Shown in pieces: positions 33,906-43,660 of a stretch of 64,000 bases of DNA. The DNA comes from Brachynemurus nebulosus. Taxonomy: Eukaryota; Arthropoda; Insecta; Neuroptera; Myrmeleontidae. Where the stretch lies: the NCBI GenBank assembly GCA_035578155.1, contig JAPWDM010000001.1, positions 85,523,150 to 85,587,149 on the forward strand. Reading direction: 5' to 3'. Made by a program: the position numbers and the translations under genes. The notes below the pieces were generated by a model. It ran no database searches. It saw nothing but the letters and a program-made list of their open reading frames with translations, and was not told the origin of the DNA. Within the stretch, counting starts at the first letter, position 1; every line of letters begins with the position of its first letter.

Positions 33906-33949
<44 letters not shown>

Positions 33950-34076
33950 TTTTAGTGAATGTTATTTTCGGTTTCTAGGGACCTCAAAACAAATTTCTGC
34001 CATAGTCCCGAGCTCAAATCGCGTCATGACAGTGGCTGTAATAACTGAATTCCATTCTGGATATTCGCTAAAAAAA

Positions 34077-35212
34077 TATAAAACATTACACAAGAGATTG
34101 TCTATTTATCTCACAAGGAAACATTCCGAGGTGTCCGTCTACGATTTCCCTGATATGTTATTCTTTGTCGAAATCTAAGAGACCCGTATTTTTTTTTTAT
34201 CGGCGGAAAACCGGTCTAAAGGGGTGAAATTGTCCTTCAAAATTGAGATAAAATTTTAATTTTGCAAATATTTCGAAAATGGTAAATAACCTCCACAAAA
34301 TTGATAAATTGATAATAAATTCCTTAAGAGTAGAATAGAAGAAAATAGAAAGGATAAGTTTTTTCTGCTCGCCAACCCTGTTTTTTGGGAAAATTTGAAA
34401 AATTTCGGAAAGTCATTGTCCAATAAGAAAAGACAAAATTTACCCCACGCGTATCATTTCCTATTTATTTTTGTTATATTGTTATGTTGTGACTTATGAG
34501 TGAGTCTAGTAATTTCAGCAAGTTTAATTTGAAAAATATATATATTTTAGTTATAGAACAGTATTTAAAGACACTACGGAAAAATTTTCGTGCTTGTGCA
34601 AGGCCCCTACGTCATTAAAAAAAATACACAAAAATTTTTTTTTCTTTTTTAAGCATGAAGAACCCTTTTTAAAATTTAAAAAAAATATACGTTACGAAAA
34701 AAATTTTTATTATTGTGTAAAGCAGGTAAGATCTTTAAAAAAAAATACATAAAATATTTTTTTTCTAAATCTTCTAAAATATTTCCTAAATATATCTCAA
34801 CAAATTTATTAACTAAAAGTTACAAAAATTGTGTAATAACCAACGGCCGTTGGTTATAACCGGAACTCCTCGGATAAATCGCGTAGAAACCAGATGATTG
34901 CCGAAAATCTTTTGAAATACATCCATTTCGTCACATATTATCCGGCGTTTTTAGCTGATTCGCGATTTAGCTGGCTAGTACACGTAATGAAAAAGCATAT
35001 TAGCCGTAACATATACATTCTAATATAATTCATATAAACATAAATATAAACATATTATGTTAAATATTAATTTAATATTACATATCAAGTATGCAAAGGA
35101 TGTAAAGCTTGATAAAGTTCACTTAAGATAAATTGACCACTTTTCTTATGTGAATTCAATAGTAAATATAATCAACTTATTTAAAATGAATTTCTACATA
35201 CATATTATATAA
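34077..35212. other. Non-coding sequence, nothing recognised
   Basis: AT-rich with A/T homopolymers. Two loosely similar stretches around AAAATTTTTTTTTCT occur at 34620-34770. No gene. Confidence 0.45.
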
Positions 35213-35221
35213 ACATTATTT

Positions 35222-36320
35222 ATGTCCGTAAAGTTAGCCCCGCCATTGTGTCTTTTTCAAACAAAAAGGGTTGTGCTGCACTGTGCTAGGCGTCTGCTAC
35301 CATGTGCCGTAATTTAAAAAAAAAAATGAATTTTGAAAATTGTGATTTTTAGAACCAAAAACAATTTTGGGTGTAAAGTTAGCCCCGCCACTTTGTCTTT
35401 TTGAAACAAAAACGGTTGTGCTGCATTGTGCTAGATATGTGCTACCATGTGTCTTAATTAAAAAAAAAAAATGAATTTTGAAAATTGCGATTTTTAGGAC
35501 CAAAAACTAATTTTGGGTGTAAAGTTAGCCCCGCCACTTCGTCTTTTTCAAACAAAAAAGGTTGTGCTGCATATAATTTAAATTCTTAAATTTGTTTCTA
35601 TATTTTCAAAAACCTGACCCTATATAACAAAGGCGGGAAAAATATTTTCAAAAAATTACTTTTTTCGTATTCCAAAATGGAATTAAAAAAGTCTTTTTAT
35701 AGAACATGTATACCTATAAAACTTTTTTAAATCTGGAAATTGATGGAGGCCCACCTGTACGCCCATCACAGCATTCTGTATAACATAGCGAATTTCTGTT
35801 GACAAAAAGTACTTTTTCTCGAAAACTAGCTGGCACAGAATAATTGTCCAAAACTTTTTTCTGTGATAATCCTTCCCTTTGCAATGTAAAAAAATGTCGC
35901 AGAAACTTTTGAACTTAGGGTAATTTTGGCAAAAACTTATATTCTATATACGGCACATTGTAGCACATGCCTAGTACAATACAGCACAACCTTTCTTGTT
36001 TGAAAAAGACAAAATGGCGGGGCTAACTTGACACCTTAAGTTAGTTTTTGGCTCTAAAAATCGTAATTTTCAAAATTTATTCTTTTTATTTACGGCACAA
36101 GGCAGCACATGCCTAGTACAATACAACACAACCTTTCTTGTTTAAAAAGGACAAAATGGCGGGGCTAAGTTTATACCCAAAATTGGTTTTTGGCTCTAAA
36201 ATCGCAACTTTCAAAATTGATTTTTTTATTTATGGCACATGTTAGCACATGTCTAGTACAATGCAGCACAACCTTTTTTGTTTGAAAATGACAAAATGGC
36301 GGGGCAAACTTTACGGACAT
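35222..36320. mobile_element. Foldback element with 9-bp target duplication (1,099 bp), MULE-like
   Basis: The ends ATGTCCGTAAAGTTAGCCCC and, reverse-complemented, ATGTCCGTAAAGTTTGCCCC are near-perfect inverted repeats. ACATTATTT flanks both sides (35213-35221 and 36321-36329), a 9-bp duplication typical of Mutator-like elements. Each arm consists of about three tandem units of 120-150 bp (GTAAAGTTAGCCCCGCCA ... TTTTCAAACAAAAAGGTTG ... GTGCTACCATGTG), and the two arms are inverted relative to each other. The centre (about 35762-35950) holds a head fragment of the TA-cored repeat. No coding sequence. Confidence 0.85.
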
Positions 36321-36431
36321 ACATTATTTTGTTGCCACCATTGTCTAGTAGTTGCAAACTTTTGCTTCAATAAAACAATGTTGTTCAGGTTTTTTTTATT
36401 ATAATACATAATCTACTTAATGTTTTTACAG

Positions 36432-36782
36432 GTCCTTTTATTATAATACATAATCTACTTAATAAATCTCTAACACTGACTGACTGACAACGCACAGCCT
36501 AAACCGTTGAGTTTAGAAGAATAAAATTTTGCACAGAAGTTCCCTATGTAACGTAGGTGAGCACTAAGAAAGGATTTTTGAAAATTAATTCCGTAAGTGG
36601 GTTTAATAGGGAATGAAAATTTTTATAGAAATTCGTCATTTTTGAAGTTAATGGTATATAAAAATATGTTACTATGGCTATTAAAATAAATAATATCTTA
36701 TTTAATTAATAAATCTTTAACACTGTCTGACATCTTGAAATGTTGCCGATGGTAAATCCTATCGGGTGGGTATACGGCTAGT
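36432..36782 (+). mobile_element. Short Helitron-like fragment ending in CTAG
   Basis: The sequence AATAAATCTCTAACACTGAC with TGACTGACAACGCACAGC and AATAAAATTTTGCACAGAAG, ending TATCGGGTGGGTATACGGCTAG/T at about 36780, has the shape of small insect Helitron-like repeats, with a CTAG terminus before T. The word AATAAATCTYTAACACTG occurs twice (about 36465 and 36709), so two fragments are joined. Confidence 0.45.
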
Positions 36783-37030
36783 ATATTATATTCTTTCGTC
36801 ATTGATTAAAATTTATAAATATATTATTCATAAAACAATCGCAAACCCATTGAATAATGGTTAATACGGTGATTTCATTGGTCGAAAAGTATTGAGTAAT
36901 GATCATTCCTCCACACCTTTGAATAATGCCTAACTATCTCAACAATTAACGGACATGTAATGAGTGTGTTCTTCAACAGGAGTAGAAAAAATACTTTAAA
37001 ATGCTGTTGTAGAATAGAATAAAAAAAATG

Positions 37031-37226
37031 TCCCTGTCGCAGCATCCTGCATAACATGGCGAATTTTCGTTTACAAAAATGAATTTTTCTCAAAAACCCG
37101 ACCAGATAGGACAATGGTTAAAAAACGTATCTTACGTGATTTTTTCCGTTCTTTACAGATTTATATTATGTATAGTCGCGCACCCAAGTCTTACCATGCT
37201 AGTGGCTGTAACAGCTGAATTATCGA
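37031..37226 (+). repeat. TA-cored dispersed repeat, copy d (head joined to tail)
   Basis: The head CCCTGTCGCAGCATCCTGCA through GCGAATTTTCGTTTACAAAA and ACGTATCTTACGTGATTTTT runs directly into GTGGCTGTAACAGCTGAATT, which belongs to the tail in other copies. The TA core has been lost by deletion. Confidence 0.65.
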
Positions 37227-37592
37227 TTCAAGACTTCGTTAAAAAATTAAATATAAATAGGCTAGATGTTAACTGGGATAATTCAAAATCTTGTAAATTA
37301 TCCCGTGGCAATAAACGTGCTACAGAAGAATCTTTGATGGTTCATAATAAAATAAGATACACTACTAGATTTACAGGTGTACCATACCTTTTTAATACAT
37401 CAAAAATTATTAATTAAAAAACTCATCTTTTAAAAGATCTCTTTGAAAATTTAAAAGATCTCTTTGAAAATTTAATTAAATTACTAAACTTTAGGATAAA
37501 AGGTTTTTCTAGCTCTAAAGGTGTTTTTCCCCTTAACAATTATTGTATGTATTATATTACAATATATAATTAACATTGTTTTTATTTTTCAG
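37227..37592. other. Intron before exon 4
   Basis: It contains a direct repeat of AAAAGATCTCTTTGAAAATTT (37430-37471) and ends with a T-rich tract and TTTTTCAG. No gene. Confidence 0.5.
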
Positions 37593-37619
37593 TGTGATAG
37601 CGAAGGAGAAGATGATAAG
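37593..37619 (+). CDS. Internal micro-exon 4 of the unrecognised host gene
   Basis: A 27-bp exon with the acceptor TTTTTATTTTTCAG and donor AAG/gtaagt. In the phase set by exons 1-3 it encodes CDSEGEDDK, an acidic run, so the junction with exon 3 would read KGYI then CDSEGEDDK. Nine codons exactly. An alternative phase (VIAKEKMIR) is open but incompatible with exon 2. Strong splice sites on both sides and acidic content typical of a regulated disordered region support it. Confidence 0.65.
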
Positions 37620-38204
37620 GTAAGTTTCCTGTTTGTTATTATTAAATTTTTACCTTAAAAACTTAATATCTAAATTTGAATACAGAATAATTCACAATAT
37701 TTTAATGTTTAAATAGTATATTGTACAGTAAGTGGGAAAAAAGGCTTATTTCTCACGAATATGAGTTTGTTGCGCGAGCCCGCAGGGCGAGTGTAACAAT
37801 TCATATGAGTGAGAAAGAAACTTTTCCCACGTATTTTACACTATACTTTTTCTACGAGCACATTTTTTTCGCAAAATTTACATTATTATTTATTTAAATA
37901 AGTAGTAAAAATTTTTTTAAATTTATAATGTCAGTGGTAAGATGTTAAAATTTTTACCAAAGCATACTTTGAAACTATGGAAACAATAATAAATAATCAA
38001 CTTACATATGTGTATTTTTTAGAATTATTTATTATATTATATATTAAATTAACGAAACAGTCTACTTTTTTTATTATATTAAGCCGTGGGAAAATATTTC
38101 GCACGCTATTTCCGTACGGTGTGGGCAATTGTTAATTTTTACATATAGTTAGCCGTGCGCAAAATGTTACTCTTAGTAGTAGGAGTAGAAAATAGTATTT
38201 TACA
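37620..38204. other. Intron with an imperfect hairpin
   Basis: At 37730-37855 GTAAGTGGGAAAAAAGGCTT and TTTCTCACGAATATGA face the near-complement TCATATGAGTGAGAAA and TTTCCCACGTATTTTAC, around a GC-rich centre (GCGCGAGCCCGCAGGGCGAG). This resembles a small foldback element. No gene. Confidence 0.5.
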
Positions 38205-39800
38205 ATGTAAGTTCGGTAAGTTGCTTTTACTGATCGAGAAAATGTTGCAAAAACGAGACCCTGCGGTCTCGTGTATTGTATAATATTTTTTGCACGATCA
38301 ATTTGAAATAATTAAAGAATAAATATATTAAATAAAAAATAAAATTCGGATAATATAGGTGAAATTTATATTTTTATATTATCACATATAGAATGCCATG
38401 AATAAATATTATAAATTTTTATAGCAACTACGAATCTTTGTAGTGACAATTGACAACTCTATTTGTAAATAAAAAATTAAGTGTCAGTATTGGCGTGAAT
38501 ATATTTTTGAATTTTCTAAAAAAAAAAAATTGAGGAAAATAGTTTGTTAAACTATAATATTAGTGAGAATAATGAAATTGATGAAGCATTTTAATATTGG
38601 CTACAAATTTGTTCTCGTAAAATGAAAGAAAGATTATGAAAACACATAGAAAATTTTAATGATTGAACAACCTTTTAAAATGTGCAAACTAGTGAAAATT
38701 CTCATATTAATCGATGAATTTTCCTAATTGTTCAAATTGTATTTCTAATTACAATATAAATAAATAATTACAATCATTTTTGAGCTAGTTTCACTTACCG
38801 CACTCCTATTCACTTACCGGGCACCTATTTTACTTACCGCATTGTTATTTTTTGGTTTCCATGGATATAAACAAACGTTCGGGAAATGTAACTTACCAGC
38901 ATTGTCGACAGCATCGGTAAATGCATGAAAATACACGATCGTGCAAAATAGTATTTTACAATATAAGTTCGGTAAGTTGCTTTTACTGATCGAGAAAATG
39001 TTGCGAAAACGAGACCCGCAGGGTCGAGTTTTTGCAATTTTCGAGATCAGTAAAGGCACTTAACGCATCGTGTATTGTATAATATTTTTTGCACATCGAT
39101 TTAAAATAATTAAAGAATAAAAATATAGTAAATAAAAAATAAAATTCAGATAATATAGGTGAAATTTATATTTCTATGTTATCACATAGAATGCTATGAA
39201 TAAATATTATAAATTTTTATATTAGCAACTATACGAATCTTTTTAGTGACAATTGACAACTATATTTGTAAATAAAAAATTAAGTGTCAATATTTAATTG
39301 ATGTGAATATTTTTTTGAATTTTCTATTAAAAAAATTAGGAAAAATAGTTTGTTAAACTCTAATATTAGCGAGAATAATGAAATTGAAGAAGAATTTTAA
39401 TTTTGGCTGCAAATTTATTCTCGTAAAATGAAGGGAAGATTATGAAAACCACAGAAAATTTTAATGATTGAACGACCTTTTGAAATGTCAATAAAATATG
39501 AAGACTAATGCCAACAATAATAATAATAGTGTGCAAACTAGTGAAAATTTTCATATTAATCGATTTATTTTCCTAATTGTTCAAATTGTACTTTTAATTT
39601 CAATATAAATAAATAATTACAACCATTTTTGAGCTAATTTCACTTACTGCACTCCTATTCACTTACCACGCATCTATTTCACTTACCGCACTGTTATTTT
39701 TTGGTTTCCATGGATATAAACAAACGTTCGGGAAATGTAACTTACCAGCATTGTCAACAGCATCGGTAAATGCATGAAAATACACGATCGTGCAAAAAGT
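38205..39800 (+). repeat. Tandem duplication of about 0.75-0.85 kb
   Basis: The block beginning TAAGTTCGGTAAGTTGCTTT, with TACTGATCGAGAAAATGTTG, at about 38208 recurs at about 38960. The block ending CATCGGTAAATGCATGAAAA, with TACACGATCGTGC, at about 38945 recurs at about 39790. The second copy has two insertions of about 45 bp relative to the first. Each unit also contains a CACTTACCGCACTCCTATTC cluster. The copies are about 90-95% alike by eye. Confidence 0.85.
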
Positions 39801-40241
39801 ATATTTTCTTATGTCGTTTCAGTGACTTTTTTTTAATGTAACTGTTTTTATTATTAATAAGTGATTTAATTTTCTTAACCATAACAACAAAACAATACTC
39901 AGGGAAAAAGTAACCATAGCAACACCCTCTTGCCAGTTATCTATCAGAGACATTACTTGCACGATGGTTCACGTCACTCACAATCAGTATTTACAAATGC
40001 TGTAAAAGCTCTTTTTCTTTACCTTTTAACATAACTAACACCAAAACAATTTCGGAAAAGTGTACCAGCACAAAAAAAAATATCCACTAAGTACCGATCT
40101 TAATTTATTGGACTGACTTTTTCACTGATTTACATATTTTATATTCTGAGAAGTCGATATCGATTTGATCGGATAACCGAATATCCGACAAGTAAATACT
40201 TACCTACTTATTAATATAATTTTTTTGGTGATAAATGGGTA

Positions 40242-40315
<74 letters not shown>
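40242..40315. repeat. (ATT)n microsatellite
   Basis: About 25 uninterrupted ATT units, the only long trinucleotide run in the window. Confidence 0.95.
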
Positions 40316-40317
<2 letters not shown>

Positions 40318-40505
40318 GTTTATTAAATTTGAAACAAAGCAAGTTATTTACTAATAAAATCAAATCATTTTAAAGAATTACATGTAGACAATAACATGGC
40401 TGAAGTAGTAATTTAATATGAGGTACTTTTTCTAAAAATAATGATTGGTAATAAATTAGTATATTTATATTTATTGCCAATAATAAAAGGCATCTTTTTT
40501 TAAAG

Positions 40506-41027
40506 TACAGTAAAACTTCGATTAACCGTCAGTCTCTGTTACCCGTCAACTTAAGGAGGAAAACTTTATTATTACATATGTTGAGACTGCGTATTGACAC
40601 TAACAGCGTGCATCTCATTTAATAATTGTTTCATTACTTTTCAGTCACTGTAGTAAAAATGTTAGGAATACATAAGGTCAATTGGTGAGTAAAAAGAGGA
40701 CTTGTAATCCATTATGGCAGTGTTGGCAGCATTATGGCATTAAGCAGTCATGAAGGGTTTCGCGAAAAATATTTGAAAAATGGCGTCGGCGGGAAAATTT
40801 ATTGAAAGTGAGGAGACAATAACATGGTACGGTTTTATATGTTTGAGTGTTTTTTTTTTGCCCGCCAACGGTATTTTTTGAAAATTAAGTACGTATAGGT
40901 TAAGTTTCTAAAAGAGTGTTTTCTTTTTTTTTTTTGCTCACCAACTATCTTTGAACTGTTGTAGTGTCCCGTACAAAGAGAACTTAAAAAGTGTTTAGTG
41001 ATGGAAAAAAGTTTGAGAAACACTGCA
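40506..41027. mobile_element. Mixed fragment: Tigger-like left end and hAT-like right end
   Basis: TACAGTAAAACTTCGATTAA followed by CCGTCAGTCTCTG at 40506 is a typical Tigger/pogo end, but no matching right end is found. At 41001-41027 AAAAAAGTTTGAGAAACACTG, read in inverse, is CAGTGTTTCTCAAACTTTTT, a typical hAT end, again without a partner. TTTGCCCGCCAACGG and TTTGCTCACCAAC-type repeats lie between. These are probably truncated fragments of two elements. Confidence 0.45.
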
Positions 41028-41245
41028 TTATAGTTTAATCCGATACAGATATGATAAGATTATGATGGTTAGCGACTAGGATCTAGTAGGCTGCGTAGTA
41101 AGTAGTAACGTGCCAAGAAACTATTTTCTAGTAATTTTTTATGTAATTTGTCAAATAAAAATAGAAGAGGTGTACAGCTACACCTTTTTTTATGCGATCC
41201 TTTTTTGTGTGATTTTTTTATACGGTTTTTAAAAAAATGGTCAAA

Positions 41246-42025
41246 AATTTGATTTCAAATCATGTATTATAGGCTCTTTTTTCCACAAAAAAAAGTTTTC
41301 GCTGTCCATTGCCAGAAAACCACGTCTAGGATCTGGTTCAAATTATCGGTGGATATGACTAATATAATAAGCAACAAAGCGCCATGTCAGTAGAAAATGT
41401 ATGGCTGGTCATTTTTCCGAAATTTGACTTTGAATCATGTATTATAGATGTTTATTTCCACAAAAAAAAGTGGTTCGCCGTCAATTGCTAGGAAACGACG
41501 CATAGGATCTAGTTCAAATTTTCGCTGGCTATTACATATAATAAGCAACAAACCGCCATACCAGCAGAAAATACATGGGTGACGGTTTTTCCGAAATTTG
41601 ACTTCGAATTATATATTTAGGCGCTTATTTCCACAAAAAAAAAAAAAAAAAATGGTTCGCCGTCAATTGCTAGAAAACGACGCATAGGATCTGGTTCAAA
41701 TTTTCAGAATGCAGGGCTGTCGGTTTTCTTGAAATTTGACTTTGAATCATGTATTATAGGCGCTTTTTTCCACAAAAAAAATTATTACTAAACATAATCA
41801 TCAACTGAACGCCACGCCAGCAAAAAATACACGGCTAGCGGTTTTCCCGAAATTTGACTTCGAATCATGTATTATAGTCGCTTATTTCCACAAAAAAAAA
41901 TTTTTTGCCGTCAATTGCCAGACAATCACGCATAGGATCTGGTTCAAATTTTCGCCGGTTGTTACTATTAAGTGAGACAATAAAACACCATTTCAAGTGA
42001 AAATACACGGCTAGCTGTTTTTCCC
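41246..42025 (+). repeat. Satellite-like tandem array (about 120-180 bp units)
   Basis: GAAATTTGACTTYGAATCAT followed by GTATTATAGGCGCTTATTTC starts units at about 41246, 41421, 41592, 41731 and 41850. Each full unit continues with CGCCGTCAATTGCTAGAAAA and CGACGCATAGGATCTGGTTC. The units are about 85-90% alike by eye, and two are internally shortened. No coding content. Confidence 0.85.
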
Positions 42026-42587
42026 AAAAGGTTCTAATTTACGATAACTGATGTATGTACGATACAAAATTTAACAATTTTTATATTGTATCATTTACTT
42101 TCCAATATTTTTCGAAAAATTTTTTTAATTTTTCTTGTGTATTAGTTTATTAGTTGGATGAAGTATCGATGTGAATTTCAATACGTTAAGTCTTGTCAAT
42201 TTTGTAATTTTTCCAAATTTTGGAGCAAAAATATTAGATGATTTTGGATCATTCAATATGTTGTGAGTACGTACATATTATAAACGAAAAGCGATGTTGG
42301 TAGTTCGATATGTACTAACTGTTTGGCTGTTCAAATATCGTTTTATTATTCTCAAAGTATATTTTGAAACGCATGGTCTAGACGTTGCGATTTTTTTCTG
42401 CTAAATATACCATCGTAAATAAAATCAAAAATCAGTAATATTTATCGATTAGAATGACTTAAGATGAACTGTTTTAAAGCGAATCACTTGTCTTAAAATC
42501 ATTTAATTTGAATAAAAAAAAATTATCCCCTCTGTCTAGCACATGTAATCTGTTCATAGTAGTTAGAGCATGTATGCGATCCAATAA
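42026..42587. other. Non-coding sequence, nothing recognised
   Basis: AT-rich, without gene or repeats that I can support. Confidence 0.45.
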
Positions 42588-42595
42588 AATTATTG

Positions 42596-43652
42596 TTAAA
42601 GGAGGAAGGATAAAAATAATCAATTTTTGCCTAATGAGCGGCAAGTTAAATAATGATTGGTAATTAAAGTTTTCATTCCACAGAATTTAAAAATGTCAGT
42701 TATAAACATTTTACACTCAAGGGAACATTTTAAAAATTACATATTACTCAACCGCTTATGATAATACCCATGGCATGTACAAACTACCAATTTTAACTAC
42801 ATGTAGCCAAAAATTTTTATTAAAAAACACAGAGATGGATGTAAAATGTGTTACAAAAACAAATTATTATAAGATTTAAGGTAAAATGAGGTCGATTTTT
42901 TGGTCATTTAATCACTATTTGAATTTTTCTCATCATCGGACAAAAATAGTCGGTGAAAATTGTTGGAAGGTATTGTCCAGGTAAATATATTACCTAGATG
43001 TCGGGCATAACCAAAGTACCAAATAATTAGAGCAACATGCGAGCAACAGCCTACGACACGTTGTCCTACTTTACATCCACAAAAATAAGCTAATATCGTT
43101 GAAACACTTGATAAGTGTTTATCAATAAGTACAAAGACATGATATTTCACAGAATTAGAGTGTTGAAAACGAATTTGCGCTTTGAGCAACAGGCTGTCTT
43201 TTAGTTCCATATTAATTCCGTACTTTTTATAATTGATGAAAACAGATTCTTTAGCAATTCGGCATTTAAAATCGGCATCATTTTCATTAATATGATCTGT
43301 GTAATAATTGTTAGTCAGTTTTAATTGATATGTACCACATGCGTAAACACAAAGCTCGTCCAATTCTAAAGTAGGGAAATCCGAACGAGTCTCGTACGGT
43401 CCAATGCCGTCGCGATATAGAAATAAAATAGCTGAAATTAGTAGTTTGTTCATGTTACCATGGGTGTTATCACAAGTGGTTGAGTACTAATTTTTAAAAT
43501 GTTCCCTTGAAGTAAAATGTTTATAACTGATATTTTTAAATTCTGTGGAATGAAAACTTCAATTACCAATCGTTATTTAACTTAGGTTTATTAGAAAAAA
43601 ATTGGCTATTATTATTTTTTTTTTTTTTGATACTTCCTCCTTTCTGAAATGT
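42596..43652 (-). mobile_element. Inverted-repeat element carrying one SWIM-finger ORF (about 1.06 kb)
   Basis: Two arms of about 180 bp (42598-42776 and 43456-43644) are inverted copies of each other: AAGGAGGAAG, GTTAAATAATGATTGGTAAT, TTTTCATTCCACAGAATTTA, CAGTTATAAACATTTTAC, GGGAACATTTTAAAAATTA, ACTCAACC, ACCCATGG. AATTATTG is found at 42588-42595 and again at 43653-43660, a possible 8-bp duplication. The arms run right up to the start codon of the ORF, so any promoter must lie within the arm. Confidence 0.8.
42908..43453 (-). CDS. SWIM zinc-finger protein, C-terminal part of a transposase family
   Basis: An intact 181-codon frame starting MNKLLISAILFLYRDGIGPY and ending KNSNSD. Residues 122-150 hold AYFCGCKVGQRVVGCCSHVA: the C-x-C...C-x-H pattern of a SWIM finger, followed by the WYFGYARHLG segment that follows it in a large insect family. 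In that family the finger lies at the C-terminus of a much longer DDE transposase; here only this part is present, with its own ATG directly after the inverted repeat. The middle (VYQLKLTNNYY, LLLKAQIRFQHSNSVKYHVF) also matches what precedes the finger. No stops or frameshifts, unusual for this window. SWIM fingers bind DNA or protein, so it could act as a DNA-binding regulator, but it lacks catalytic residues. Confidence 0.7.
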   Translation of the reverse strand: MNKLLISAILFLYRDGIGPYETRSDFPTLELDELCVYACGTYQLKLTNNYYTDHINENDADFKCRIAKESVFINYKKYGINMELKDSLLLKAQIRFQHSNSVKYHVFVLIDKHLSSVSTILAYFCGCKVGQRVVGCCSHVALIIWYFGYARHLGNIFTWTIPSNNFHRLFLSDDEKNSNSD

Positions 43653-43660
43653 AATTATTG

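Larger units (their letters stand above)
31764..34076 (+). repeat. TA-cored dispersed repeat, copy b (split by a Tc1 element)
   Basis: The head CCCCTGTCGCAGCATCCTGC at 31764 is followed by GCGAATTTCCGTTTACAAAA, then GTTCCGGACATCGGACGTGT, CTCGTCCAACGGTTTGGGAC, a TA tract (32055-32109), TTCGTTCAAGAGTTATCGTG, and a second TA tract (32163 on) into which a Tc1 inserted. After the Tc1 the tract resumes (33906-33946) and the tail follows: GGGACCTCAAAACAAATTTC, TGCCATAGTCCCGAGCTCAA, GCGTCATGACAGTGGCTGTA, ending near ATTCGCTA at 34070. This is the most complete copy of the family. Confidence 0.8.

Noticed and set aside
36875..37114. Minus-strand frames sharing RKTNFCKRKFAMLCRMLRQ (also at 31653-32048 and 44684-44998)
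   Set aside because: The shared peptide is the inverse reading of the head of the TA-cored repeat; it is present because the DNA is repeated, with no start or coding bias.
40630..40684. Candidate 38-bp exon between TTTTCAG and gtgagt, whose length would restore the phase to 46807
   Set aside because: It contains a stop (TAG) in the phase coming from exon 4.
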